Notes: generated from the letters alone by a model not told the origin. DNA of 19,348 nt from an uncultured Collinsella sp. (GCA_900757205.1 CAAENA010000083.1:1-19348), one strand, 5' to 3'; positions 1-6,935 are shown, counted from the first letter of the stretch. Translations and numbers: made by a program.

Positions 1-263
1 ACGACGTCATGTTCGCCATCGTTGGAACTGCAATGCCGATGATTCTCCTCTCGCTCTTCGGATCACGCGATTTTGGAAGGATCTATTCGATTATTTGCTC
101 AGCGGGCTATGTTGTCGGAGCTTTCGGAATGCCAGTCATGATGAAGGTTTACGGTATGGCAGGGTCTTTCCAAGGAGTATTCGTCTTCTGTATCATCTGC
201 AACCTTCTGATTGCGACATTTGCTTTAGTTTCCGGTCTCCTCAATAAGACTACCGCGAAATAA
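1..263 (+). CDS. MFS transporter, C-terminal end only (5' part lies outside the window)
   Basis: The reading frame is already open at base 3 and stops with TAA at 261-263, so this is the last ~87 residues of a longer protein. The peptide holds the last membrane helices of a major facilitator superfamily permease. It aligns closely with the end of the complete transporter at 3705-4970: both share GSRDFGRI, GAFGMPVMMKVY and GSFQGVF in the same order and spacing. The two are therefore paralogues. This copy uses a less GC-biased codon choice than the complete one (for example TCT, TTT and GGA). Its ATG at 9 is internal and not a start. The substrate is unknown; the shared neighbourhood suggests the same class of substrate as the deiminase operon. 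Confidence 0.85.
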   Translation, partial: DVMFAIVGTAMPMILLSLFGSRDFGRIYSIICSAGYVVGAFGMPVMMKVYGMAGSFQGVFVFCIICNLLIATFALVSGLLNKTTAK

Positions 264-317
264 CCTGACCAACGAACTGCCCTTCAGCCCTGTCATTTGT
301 CTCCGCAAGTTAAAACG

Positions 318-360
318 AAATTGGGGCCGATTCCAACATAGCTGGAATCGGCCCCAATTT
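318..360. terminator. Bidirectional terminator hairpin between convergent genes
   Basis: A perfect 18-bp inverted repeat (318-335 and 343-360) encloses a 7-nt loop. The arms begin AAATTGGGG and end CCCCAATTT, so each strand gives a GC-rich stem with A/T tails on both sides. It lies after the stop of the upstream MFS gene (+) and downstream of the tetR-type gene (-), as expected for a shared terminator. Confidence 0.85.
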
Positions 361-465
361 CTATTCAACAACTTTTGCAATCATCGCGAACACGGGTTTC
401 GAACCATTCCGCGACCTCGCAAGTCGTCGCATCGCGCTTGCCAAGGTGCCTCTGTTATTACGCGC
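361..465 (-). other. Intergenic segment with a short open frame, possible gene-end relic
   Basis: Between the terminator and the TetR stop, the minus strand holds an open frame of 29 codons (454 to 365) preceded directly by two stop codons. It encodes ...EVAEWFETRVRDDCKSC and stop. A second minus frame (432-361) starts with ATG and gives a 23-residue basic peptide. Neither has a convincing ribosome binding site. It may be a decayed 3' end of a gene or a dispersed sequence element; no function can be assigned. Confidence 0.25.
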
Positions 466-1029
466 CTATTTAAACATGAGTTCGACGATCCCTGCCCAAA
501 CAGCCTTTTCATCGATGTCTTCATCTTGGGCAACGGTATTGCTCGCTCCCTCAAGTACGGTGTAAAGAATCTGCACGTACAGCATGACGTCTGTTTCATC
601 GGAAAACGCGCCAATTTCTAGGCCATGGAGAAGGATGTCTTTAAGCGCGTCCATAGTTCGGTTGATCGCCGTTGCCTGACGTTCCTGAACTGCAGGGATT
701 CGATTTGCCTGAATACTGACCTCGGCCAGCACGCGACGGCGCTTTTCATCACTACGATAGCCACCTATAACCGAATTGCCGAGCTCGATAAGCGCCGCCT
801 TGAATCCGTCCCTATCGACTATTAGCGAGTAGTCGCGCTGATAGTCGATAGTCGGAAACATACTATCTAAGAGCGTGGTAAAAATATCCTCTTTAGAGGG
901 AAAGTAGTAGTACACCGATGGCTTGGATATACCGACACGGTCGCAGATTTTTCCAATGGACGCCTTGTCGTAACCGACTTCTGCCACAAGATCATACATT
1001 GCGTCCAATATTTTTCCCTTTGTGCTCAC
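466..1029 (-). CDS. TetR/AcrR-family transcriptional repressor
   Basis: The 187-residue protein has the usual TetR size. Residues 1-50 form the DNA-binding domain: the helix-turn-helix reads SIGKICDRVGISKPSVYYYF followed by the typical PSKEDIF. Residues ~55-187 are helical and form the ligand-binding and dimer region, which is not informative about the ligand. The start is GTG at 1029, with GGAG about 9 nt upstream. The gene is transcribed away from the deiminase operon. The shared intergenic region carries an 18-bp palindrome (1171-1188) and a matching half-site (1129-1141), so it probably represses the operon and perhaps itself. A TetR protein (AguR) controlling agmatine deiminase genes is known in Pseudomonas, a functional parallel rather than proof. 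The likely inducer is the operon's substrate or product. Confidence 0.9.
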   Translation of the reverse strand: MSTKGKILDAMYDLVAEVGYDKASIGKICDRVGISKPSVYYYFPSKEDIFTTLLDSMFPTIDYQRDYSLIVDRDGFKAALIELGNSVIGGYRSDEKRRRVLAEVSIQANRIPAVQERQATAINRTMDALKDILLHGLEIGAFSDETDVMLYVQILYTVLEGASNTVAQDEDIDEKAVWAGIVELMFK

Positions 1030-1061
1030 GCTTCACTTCTCCATTGCAAATCACTTCCGCA

Positions 1062-1086
1062 TTGCCAACATTATTAAGAATGGCAA
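1062..1086. promoter_or_regulatory. Inverted repeat TTGCCA-N13-TGGCAA in the tetR promoter region
   Basis: Two perfect 6-bp arms (1062-1067 and 1081-1086) flank an AT-rich spacer (acattattaagaa). It lies within 60 bp upstream of the TetR start and overlaps AT-rich -10-like sequence on the minus strand. The word AATGGCAA recurs at 1151-1158. It could be an operator for a second factor; no specific regulator can be named. Confidence 0.35.
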
Positions 1087-1128
1087 CGGAACATCAATTC
1101 GTGTCCAAACACGACCACTATAAACGGT

Positions 1129-1165
1129 GAACGGTAGGTATCGACAGGCGAATGGCAATTATACA
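1129..1165 (+). promoter_or_regulatory. Probable deiminase-operon promoter with upstream operator half-site
   Basis: GAACGGTAGGTAT at 1129-1141 repeats exactly the right half of the palindrome at 1171-1188 (seen again at 1178-1190), 49 bp away. A TATACA -10-like hexamer sits at 1160-1165; no good -35 is visible. If this is the -10, the half-site covers the -35 region and the full palindrome covers the start point. That is a standard geometry for repression. Confidence 0.4.
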
Positions 1166-1170
1166 AAAAC

Positions 1171-1188
1171 ACCTACCGAACGGTAGGT
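1171..1188. promoter_or_regulatory. Putative TetR operator, perfect 18-bp palindrome
   Basis: ACCTACCG-AA-CGGTAGGT has perfect 8-bp arms with a 2-bp centre. It lies between the divergent TetR gene and the deiminase, about 80 bp before the deiminase start. Its size and symmetry match TetR-family operators. The assignment rests on position and symmetry only. Confidence 0.65.
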
Positions 1189-1268
1189 ATAGTAGTACTA
1201 TAGCTGGTGTAACCCCGCTATTGTCGCGGCCGGACAGCATTGCGGGAAACCCGACGGAAGGACCAACC

Positions 1269-2507
1269 ATGTACGAGAACTATCGTATGCCGGGCGAGTT
1301 TGAGAAACGCTCCAACGTCTATGTGACATGGCTTCCCGATTACATTCGCGCAGAGGGCTTCGATAATCGCCAGCCCTGCGTTGACGTAATTAAAGCTTTG
1401 CTTGAGTATGGCGACGTTACGGTCAACCTCAACTGTGGCACCCCCGGCTCCTACGAGGAAGCCTGCTCGCGCCTTAAAGAAGAAGGGGTGGATCTCGACC
1501 GTATCCAGATTACGCAGTTCGAAGACTCCAACTTCTACGTTCGCGACAACGGCCCCAGCATCATGGTCGACGACGAAGGCCATTCCTATATGGTCAACCC
1601 CGCTTGGACCTATTATGGCGTGTGGGACAAGAACTCCCCAGAGTGCCAGTCCGCACGCAGGGCAGCTGTTCACATGGCGGTTGCGCTCGGGTGCTTCGAT
1701 ATCGTCAATTCCGAAATGGTTTCGGAGGGCGGCGACCGCGAGTTTGACGGTCACGGCACCCTGATCGCCATCGAGGACACGGAATGCCGCAAGCGCAATC
1801 CCGAGTTCTCAAAAGAGGAAGTGGAGGCCGAGTACAAGCGCATCTACAACCTCAACAAGGTTATCTGGCTGCCGCAGCCTATGCTTGAGGACGACGACTA
1901 TCGACTGGGCATCCTCGACGAGAAGGAAGATGGAACTCCTGTCTTCGGCATGAGCTTCGCCGCCCACATCGATGAGATGTGCCGCTTTATCACCCCGAAC
2001 AAGATTCTTCTTGCCGAGGTATCCGATGAGGAGGCCGCCTCGAGCAAGGCGGGCGCGGAATCGCGTCGTCGCATCGACGCCGCCTACGAGATTCTACGCG
2101 CCGAGACGGACTGGGAGGGCAAGCCCTTCGAAATCGTTCGCATACCCACTGCCGAGCCGATCGAGGTTGTCATCGCCCCCGGCGACGAGGACTACGAGCT
2201 GTATAAGGGCTTCATCGACGAAATGGGCGGCAAGTTCATGGATGGCACCCCTTGGCCCGAAGGCCCCGTTCACTTTTATGCCGCAGCAAGCTACTGCAAC
2301 TTCCTCATCTGCAACGGCGTCGTTCTTGGCCAGCGTTATTACCACGAAGGCATGAGCGAAGTCGTGAAGGAGAAGGACGAGCAGGCCAAGGCGGTTCTTG
2401 AGAGCTGCTTCCCCGATCGCAAGGTCATCATGATCGACTCTCTCGCGCTTAACCTGTCCGGCGGCGGCGTGCACTGCTGGACCAAGGACGTGGCCGCCAG
2501 CTGCTAG
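1269..2507 (+). CDS. Agmatine deiminase-type guanidino-group hydrolase (PAD_porph family)
   Basis: This 412-residue enzyme belongs to the bacterial peptidylarginine/agmatine deiminase family, which hydrolyses a guanidino group to a ureido group plus ammonia (agmatine to N-carbamoylputrescine in the best-known case). Family landmarks appear in order: RDNGP (92-96), EGGDREFDGHG (153-163), HIDEMCRF (233-240) and GGGVHCWT (398-405). The catalytic Cys is C403, the general-base His is H233, and acidic residues lie in the RDNGP and EGGDREF blocks. It has no signal peptide, so it is cytoplasmic. The start is set at ATG 1269 because GGAAGGA lies 6 nt upstream; the frame is open further 5' but runs through the operator. 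It is ~40 residues longer than typical agmatine deiminases. The next gene encodes a carbamoyltransferase, the expected second step. The substrate could be agmatine or a related guanidino compound. Confidence 0.85.
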   Translation: MYENYRMPGEFEKRSNVYVTWLPDYIRAEGFDNRQPCVDVIKALLEYGDVTVNLNCGTPGSYEEACSRLKEEGVDLDRIQITQFEDSNFYVRDNGPSIMVDDEGHSYMVNPAWTYYGVWDKNSPECQSARRAAVHMAVALGCFDIVNSEMVSEGGDREFDGHGTLIAIEDTECRKRNPEFSKEEVEAEYKRIYNLNKVIWLPQPMLEDDDYRLGILDEKEDGTPVFGMSFAAHIDEMCRFITPNKILLAEVSDEEAASSKAGAESRRRIDAAYEILRAETDWEGKPFEIVRIPTAEPIEVVIAPGDEDYELYKGFIDEMGGKFMDGTPWPEGPVHFYAAASYCNFLICNGVVLGQRYYHEGMSEVVKEKDEQAKAVLESCFPDRKVIMIDSLALNLSGGGVHCWTKDVAASC

Positions 2508-2552
2508 CAAGTTCTTAAACTTGCGCTGCCTGATCCAAGCGCCACATTTACA

Positions 2553-2586
2553 GTCCCCGAGGGATATCCGTGTTTCCCTCGGGGGC
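2553..2586 (+). other. Intercistronic hairpin between deiminase and carbamoyltransferase
   Basis: CCCCGAGGGA (2555-2564) and TCCCTCGGGG (2575-2584) form a perfect 10-bp stem, extended by a G-U and a G-C pair, with a 10-nt loop. No T-run follows, so it is not a normal intrinsic terminator. It lies in the 121-bp gap of the operon. It may stabilise or process the mRNA, or attenuate expression of the downstream genes. Confidence 0.6.
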
Positions 2587-2628
2587 GCATTCGACACTTA
2601 CCCATCAAACAATTGAAAGGAAATAGGC

Positions 2629-3693
2629 ATGAACAACAGCCTTCGCGGTCGCGACTACCTCAACATCCACGATCTTTCCTCTGAGGATTTCCGTTACCTC
2701 ATCGATCTTGCCTGGAACCTCAAGGCCCAGAAAAAGTCCGGTGTCGACCAGCGCTACTTCCCCGGCAAGAACGTTCTCGCCAACTTTGAGTGGGGCTCGA
2801 CCCGCACTCGTTGCGCCTTTGAGACCTCTTGCAACGACCTGGGCATGGGCTTCACCTATCTGACCAACTCCCACATGGGCGATTGCGAGACCATCGAGGA
2901 TGCCATGCGCGTCTTCAACGGCATGTATGATCTCATTGTCTATCGTGCACAAAAGGACGAGCAGTTCCTCTATGATGTCGCCGACTTGGTCGATATTCCA
3001 GTCATCAATGCCCTCACCCTCGGCGATCACCCGACCCAGATGCTCGCTGACGCTCTCACGATGGAGGAGCAGTGGGGTGGTCTGCGCACGAGCCGTGGCA
3101 AGAAGATGGCCTTCGTTGGCAACTGCGCCGGCGCCCCCGTGTGGTATGGCCGTCTGTGCGCGATGCTCGACATGGACTTCCTCGCCATCGGCCCCGACGA
3201 CCTCCGTCACCAGATGTGCAAGGAAATGATCGAGGAGGTTGAGGCCTGCTACGCCAAGTACGCGCCTAACAGGACCTTCACCATCACCTCTGACCTTGAT
3301 GCTCTGGACGGTGTCGACGTAATCGTTACCGAGGAGTGGCGCTACATCAACCCCGAGTGCGGCGACGAGGTTCTGGACCCTGACGACTACAACTCTTGGC
3401 TTGGCGACGCCGAGTCCCTGTACCCCTATCGCGTCACCAGTGAGCTGTGCAAGCGCACCAACAACCCCGACATCTTCTGCATGCACGAGCTCCCCTCTGT
3501 TCACAACGCAAATCACCGCGTTGGCAAGATGTTGCTCGCCCAGTGCAAGAACGACCTGCATCGTGAAATCATCACCGAGGGCTTTGAGATTGCGGACGAG
3601 TGCTTTGAGGCCAACGCGTCGGTCATCTTCCGTGAGGCAGAGAACCGTCAGCACACCATTAAGGCCGTTATGTGCGCCCTTCTGGGTCTCTAG
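2629..3693 (+). CDS. Ornithine/putrescine-type carbamoyltransferase with a variant substrate motif
   Basis: The 354-residue protein belongs to the aspartate/ornithine carbamoyltransferase family. The carbamoyl-phosphate site is clear: STRTR at 57-61, and HPTQ at 134-137 followed by MLAD. With the deiminase upstream it probably runs in the catabolic direction, splitting a carbamoyl-amine with phosphate to give an amine and carbamoyl phosphate. In ornithine carbamoyltransferases the second-substrate loop reads HCLP, with Cys contacting the amine; here residues 285-289 are MHELP, with Glu287 in that place. Aspartate enzymes have HPLP there. Specificity may therefore differ from ornithine or putrescine. 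AAAGGA lies ~9 nt before the ATG. The stop codon is 11 bp from the next gene, so the two are co-transcribed. No carbamate kinase follows. Family membership is firm; the substrate is inferred. Confidence 0.87.
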   Translation: MNNSLRGRDYLNIHDLSSEDFRYLIDLAWNLKAQKKSGVDQRYFPGKNVLANFEWGSTRTRCAFETSCNDLGMGFTYLTNSHMGDCETIEDAMRVFNGMYDLIVYRAQKDEQFLYDVADLVDIPVINALTLGDHPTQMLADALTMEEQWGGLRTSRGKKMAFVGNCAGAPVWYGRLCAMLDMDFLAIGPDDLRHQMCKEMIEEVEACYAKYAPNRTFTITSDLDALDGVDVIVTEEWRYINPECGDEVLDPDDYNSWLGDAESLYPYRVTSELCKRTNNPDIFCMHELPSVHNANHRVGKMLLAQCKNDLHREIITEGFEIADECFEANASVIFREAENRQHTIKAVMCALLGL

Positions 3694-3704
3694 GAGCTGT
3701 ATCA

Positions 3705-4970
3705 ATGGAAAATGCAAAGTTAAAGAGCAGCAAGGTTTACGCATGGGTTCTCGTGATCGCGCTCGGCCTCATGTCTGCCGGTACGACCGGATCCTATAGC
3801 GTAATCGCTGGCTCCTTCGTCGCGCCCGTGTGCGAGGAGTTCGGATTTGACTACTCCATCTTCTCGTATTACTTCACTGCAACGCTCATTGGTCTTGCAG
3901 CGGCTCTTCCGTTTGTCGGAAAACTCATCCCCAAGGTTGTTGGCAAGTTTTGGCTCCCCGTCGTTGAGCTTATTCTGCTCGCCGCTGGCGCAGGCATGGC
4001 CTTCTACACCGAAGTCTGGATGTTCATCGCAGCTGGTGCTTTGATTGGCGTTTGCTTCGCCTTCACTACCGGCGTCGCCATGTCCGATGTTATTGACCAG
4101 TGGTTCAAAAAATCTGGCGGCCTGGCAATTGGTCTCGCTTGGGCAGTGAACTCGATTTACATGCTCATCATGAGTCCCGTCATCACCTCTGTCATTGAGG
4201 CTGCTGGCTGGAGGACTGGTTATCTGGTGCTCGCTGGCGTCTCCGCCGTGCTCATTCTTCCCGCTTCCATCCTGATTATCCGCTATAAGCCCCAGGACAA
4301 GGGCATGCTGCCCTATGGCTATGTCGAAGGCGAGACGGTCGCCGAGACCGAGGAGACGACCGAGGATAGTGCACGTGGCGTTAGCTACGCACGCGCTATT
4401 AAGTCGCCTGCATTCTTTTTCTGCATCGGCTTCCTCTGCCTCGTTCAGCTTACTTGCTGCATGAACCAGCTGTTCCCCACCTATGCCGCCGAGGTCGGCT
4501 TTAGCCCCATGGTGGGTGGCTTCATGGTTTCCGCCGCATCGCTGTTCGACCTGTTCCTCAACCCGATCGTCGGTACCACTTGCGATAAGTTTGGCAGCAC
4601 CAAGGCCATTCTGAGCTGGCTCGCCGTCTCGATTCTCTCCTTTGTCATGCTCATGATGAGCAGCGGCAACTCGACGCTCAGCATTCTTGCTGCCGGTGTT
4701 AACGACGTCATGTACGTCATCGCCGGCACCGCTCTGACCGTTTTGGTGATGGACGTCTTTGGCTCCCGTGACTTTGGTCGCATCTTCGCGCTCATCTGCT
4801 CCGTGGGCTATATCGTCGGCGCCTTTGGCATGCCCGTCATGATGAAGGTATACGAGCTTGTCGGCTCCTTCCAGGGCGTTTTCATCTTCTGTATTGCATG
4901 CAACGTCATCATCGGTCTGTTCTTGCTGCTGGCAAAGAAGACTGGTAAGAGCCTCTCTTGGGACGAATAG
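3705..4970 (+). CDS. MFS transporter, probable uptake or exchange partner of the deiminase pathway
   Basis: The 421-residue membrane protein has about 12 hydrophobic segments and a central polar loop (~residues 195-225, rich in Glu and Thr), as in major facilitator superfamily permeases. The overall look (YSVIAGSFVAPVCEEFGF near the N terminus) resembles oxalate/formate-antiporter-like members. The start is ATG 3705, with AGGAG at 3692-3696 overlapping the stop of the carbamoyltransferase. An earlier in-frame ATG at 3672 lies inside that gene and lacks a site. It is the last gene of the operon and is followed by a terminator. It replaces the amino-acid/polyamine antiporter usually found with agmatine deiminase clusters. 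It is a close paralogue of the truncated transporter at the window start. Substrate/product exchange is an inference. Confidence 0.87.
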   Translation: MENAKLKSSKVYAWVLVIALGLMSAGTTGSYSVIAGSFVAPVCEEFGFDYSIFSYYFTATLIGLAAALPFVGKLIPKVVGKFWLPVVELILLAAGAGMAFYTEVWMFIAAGALIGVCFAFTTGVAMSDVIDQWFKKSGGLAIGLAWAVNSIYMLIMSPVITSVIEAAGWRTGYLVLAGVSAVLILPASILIIRYKPQDKGMLPYGYVEGETVAETEETTEDSARGVSYARAIKSPAFFFCIGFLCLVQLTCCMNQLFPTYAAEVGFSPMVGGFMVSAASLFDLFLNPIVGTTCDKFGSTKAILSWLAVSILSFVMLMMSSGNSTLSILAAGVNDVMYVIAGTALTVLVMDVFGSRDFGRIFALICSVGYIVGAFGMPVMMKVYELVGSFQGVFIFCIACNVIIGLFLLLAKKTGKSLSWDE

Positions 4971-5019
4971 TTCGATTCGTCTTAGTCATACGCTGTAGGA
5001 GTTAATCTGCAGCAGCTTT

Positions 5020-5049
5020 AGGGCATCGGCTAACGCCGGTGCCCTTTTT
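5020..5049 (+). terminator. Intrinsic terminator of the deiminase operon
   Basis: AGGGCATCGGC (5020-5030), loop TAAC, and GCCGGTGCCCT (5035-5045) form an 11-bp stem with one G-U pair. The 3' arm runs straight into TTTT at 5045-5048. It lies ~50 bp after the transporter stop. Confidence 0.9.
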
Positions 5050-5054
5050 CATGG

Positions 5055-5087
5055 AATGTGACAAAGGGACAGTCCCTTTGTCACATT
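5055..5087. repeat. Dispersed palindromic repeat, copy 1
   Basis: AATGTGACAAAGGGAC, a single A, then the exact reverse complement of the first arm: a 33-bp perfect palindrome. A near-identical copy is at 6891-6922 and a core variant (GGGACAGTCCC) at 19226-19256. It resembles REP-type elements mobilised by REP-associated tyrosine transposases, but no transposase gene is in the window. Confidence 0.85.
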
Positions 5088-5093
5088 GGGCGC

Positions 5094-6227
5094 CTAGCTC
5101 GTTTTGCCCACCAACGTGATACGGATGCTTGGATGGGTGTACTCGTCAAATTCATCCTCGGGATCCGTGTCAAACGAATAGTACGTTTTGATGGGGTTGT
5201 CACTCGTCCTGATGGAGATTCTCTCGTAGAGCGAACCGTTCAAAAAAGCCTGCCTAAACTCTTCGGGGAGCTTTTGCGGTGCTAGGAGCTCGGGACTCAC
5301 GGTCTTGACGTCTACGGTTTGGACGACAGAGGAAAGTTCGTCCAAGTCGAGCTCGATGCGGGCGAGGTTGTCCTCAAGGCTCGCGTCGGGGTCGATCTCT
5401 GCTATGTAACTCACTTCCTTGAGCGTTCCCTTGTTGTCGAAATCCAGGTACGTATAGGTCTTCTGGGTATCGGAGTCGCCGTCGTGAAGGTAGCCGCGGA
5501 CGTGATAGCCGTAATCTTGATATCGCTCGTAAGGGTCATCGGCGGACACGTACTCGCATGCGGGTTCTAGCGTCTTGCGGGCGATGGCGATCTGCTCGGC
5601 CGCGGCCGCGGCGTTCTGTTGCATCTCGATGTTTCCCTGCGCCAGCTGCGGGATATAGGCACCGCACACGATTGCGAGGGGCAGTGCCACAAGCGCGACG
5701 ATCCACTTTTTTGCACGGGGGATAGGCACGCCACAGGCCTCTGCCATGGCCTTTGCGTTGGCAAAGCTTTCGGCAAGCACGTCTGCCGCGGTGGCGACGG
5801 CGCCTACGGCAGCGGCGACTTCTGCCGCGCCACCCAGGTTGCGCGCGGTCTCGTTGTCGCTGTTCTTGAGCAGGCGCGCGGCGGCCTGCGTGCCAATAAC
5901 GCCCGCGATTTGTGCCGAGCGGTCTTTCTCGGACTGCTCGACGGCGAGTCGGCGCTGCATTTCTTTCCACTGCTTGCCGCGCATGCCAAAGCGCGGCGCG
6001 AGCGCGCAATAGCAGAAGATGATGAGCTCGATGGCGGTGAGCGCCAGGGCGGCCATCATGCCCGTCTCCTGGAAGCCTTCGTGATGGAAGACGATGTCGT
6101 CAATCATTTCGAAGGGAATGATCAAAAAAGGCAGCACAAACGCCATGGCAAGCGCCGCACCGGCAACCTTGGGACAGATGCAGTATCGCTGGATGCGCTT
6201 GCGTTCTTGTTCGGAAAGTGTAGCCAT
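5094..6227 (-). CDS. Hypothetical membrane protein with three predicted membrane helices
   Basis: I do not recognise this 377-residue protein. Residues ~20-41 and ~55-77 are two hydrophobic helices. Residues ~80-172 are a charged then Ala-rich helical stretch, probably cytoplasmic. Residues ~174-196 form a third helix. The remainder is a soluble C-terminal domain rich in Asp, Glu and Tyr, probably outside the cell, with no known catalytic motif. The start is ATG 6227, with AAGGA 6 nt upstream; the frame continues 18 codons further 5', but that part is Pro/Arg-rich and has no site. It follows the DUF3592-like gene by 63 bp on the same strand, so the two are likely one unit. The pair is bracketed by palindromic repeats. 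It may be an envelope protein of accessory nature; function unknown. Confidence 0.7.
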   Translation of the reverse strand: MATLSEQERKRIQRYCICPKVAGAALAMAFVLPFLIIPFEMIDDIVFHHEGFQETGMMAALALTAIELIIFCYCALAPRFGMRGKQWKEMQRRLAVEQSEKDRSAQIAGVIGTQAAARLLKNSDNETARNLGGAAEVAAAVGAVATAADVLAESFANAKAMAEACGVPIPRAKKWIVALVALPLAIVCGAYIPQLAQGNIEMQQNAAAAAEQIAIARKTLEPACEYVSADDPYERYQDYGYHVRGYLHDGDSDTQKTYTYLDFDNKGTLKEVSYIAEIDPDASLEDNLARIELDLDELSSVVQTVDVKTVSPELLAPQKLPEEFRQAFLNGSLYERISIRTSDNPIKTYYSFDTDPEDEFDEYTHPSIRITLVGKTS

Positions 6228-6290
6228 AGCTGGTCCTTGGTGTCGTGGCGGTCGTTGCGGCGCATGGGGCGCGGGGCGCATCAGTTTGAG

Positions 6291-6818
6291 CTAGCGCTGG
6301 ATAAGAACATAGAGCAAGATGCTCATCGCGATGAGCAAGAAGCCTGCGATGTTAAACATCAGTGTGGCAAAGTTGCCCACGATGGGGCGTTCGACATAGC
6401 TTTTGTCTGGGTTGCCGGGGTTGTAGTACACGGTCATTTGGCTACCGAGGGGCCAAAGCTGCTCCGCGAGGGTGCCTAAGCTGGCGATGGGGCCTGTCTG
6501 CACGTGCAGCCAGCCCTTGGCGTCTTCGTGGGCGGTGGCTTGCGTGCGGATGGGGAGTCCCGACAAGCTTTTGGTCTTTATGCCACGGAATTGTTTTTTC
6601 GCGCGGTATTGCGTGCCGTCGACGGTGTATTCCAAAACGGGATTCATTCTGCCTTCACCCATAAAGCGATGGTCGATGACCGTCCCCATGGTCACGGCGG
6701 TACAGGCCTTGGCTTTCTTGCGGGCGGCGGCCTTCATGAGCATGCTCGCTCCGATAAACAGGATGCCGATGCCTCCAACCGAGATGAGCGCGAGCAGAGA
6801 TATCTGCGAGGTGGTCAC
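6291..6818 (-). CDS. DUF3592-like membrane protein
   Basis: The 175-residue protein has an N-terminal membrane helix (~8-28) and a C-terminal one (~148-172). The central soluble region contains the pattern GTVIDHR, then PVLEYTVDGTQYRAK, then VYYNPGNPDKSYVE. That order (a beta-rich domain ending in YNPxNPxxS) is characteristic of DUF3592 proteins, which have no defined biochemical role. The start is GTG 6818, preceded by AGGAG with 7 nt spacing. It is the first gene of a two-gene unit with the membrane protein downstream. The two may act together in the envelope. Confidence 0.75.
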   Translation of the reverse strand: MTTSQISLLALISVGGIGILFIGASMLMKAAARKKAKACTAVTMGTVIDHRFMGEGRMNPVLEYTVDGTQYRAKKQFRGIKTKSLSGLPIRTQATAHEDAKGWLHVQTGPIASLGTLAEQLWPLGSQMTVYYNPGNPDKSYVERPIVGNFATLMFNIAGFLLIAMSILLYVLIQR

Positions 6819-6890
6819 GGCGTTCTCCTTTGGCGCGATACCGTCATATGTGACTCAGTATAGAGAACCCCCGCCCTCGGTGGGCGTATT

Positions 6891-6922
6891 ATGTGGCAAA
6901 GGGACAGTCCCTTTGTCACATT
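6891..6922. repeat. Dispersed palindromic repeat, copy 2
   Basis: ATGTGGCAAAGGGAC, A, then GTCCCTTTGTCACATT: identical to copy 1 (5055-5087) except for one internal base (a G-T pair in the stem) and the outermost base of the left arm. It ends 13 bp before the start of the dihydrouridine synthase gene, so it lies in that gene's 5' region. Confidence 0.85.
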
Positions 6923-6935
6923 GATTTGAGAATGG

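Noticed and set aside
395..405. GGTTCGAAACC on the minus strand, like a tRNA T-loop
   Set aside because: No acceptor stem, anticodon arm or D-arm can be placed around it, and the word is nearly self-complementary.
1152..1268. N-terminal extension of the deiminase from ATG 1152
   Set aside because: The extension would be encoded by the operator and promoter region, lacks a ribosome binding site and does not resemble the family; ATG 1269 has a strong one.
2605..3744. Long minus-strand open frame (379 codons) across the carbamoyltransferase gene
   Set aside because: It is antisense to a clear enzyme with intact motifs. Its composition follows from GC-rich codons on the other strand and it has no known motif.
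5619..6479. Plus-strand open frame of 286 codons opposite the membrane proteins
   Set aside because: Its His- and Gly-rich composition is typical of a shadow frame. It spans two genes and their gap and has no ribosome binding site.
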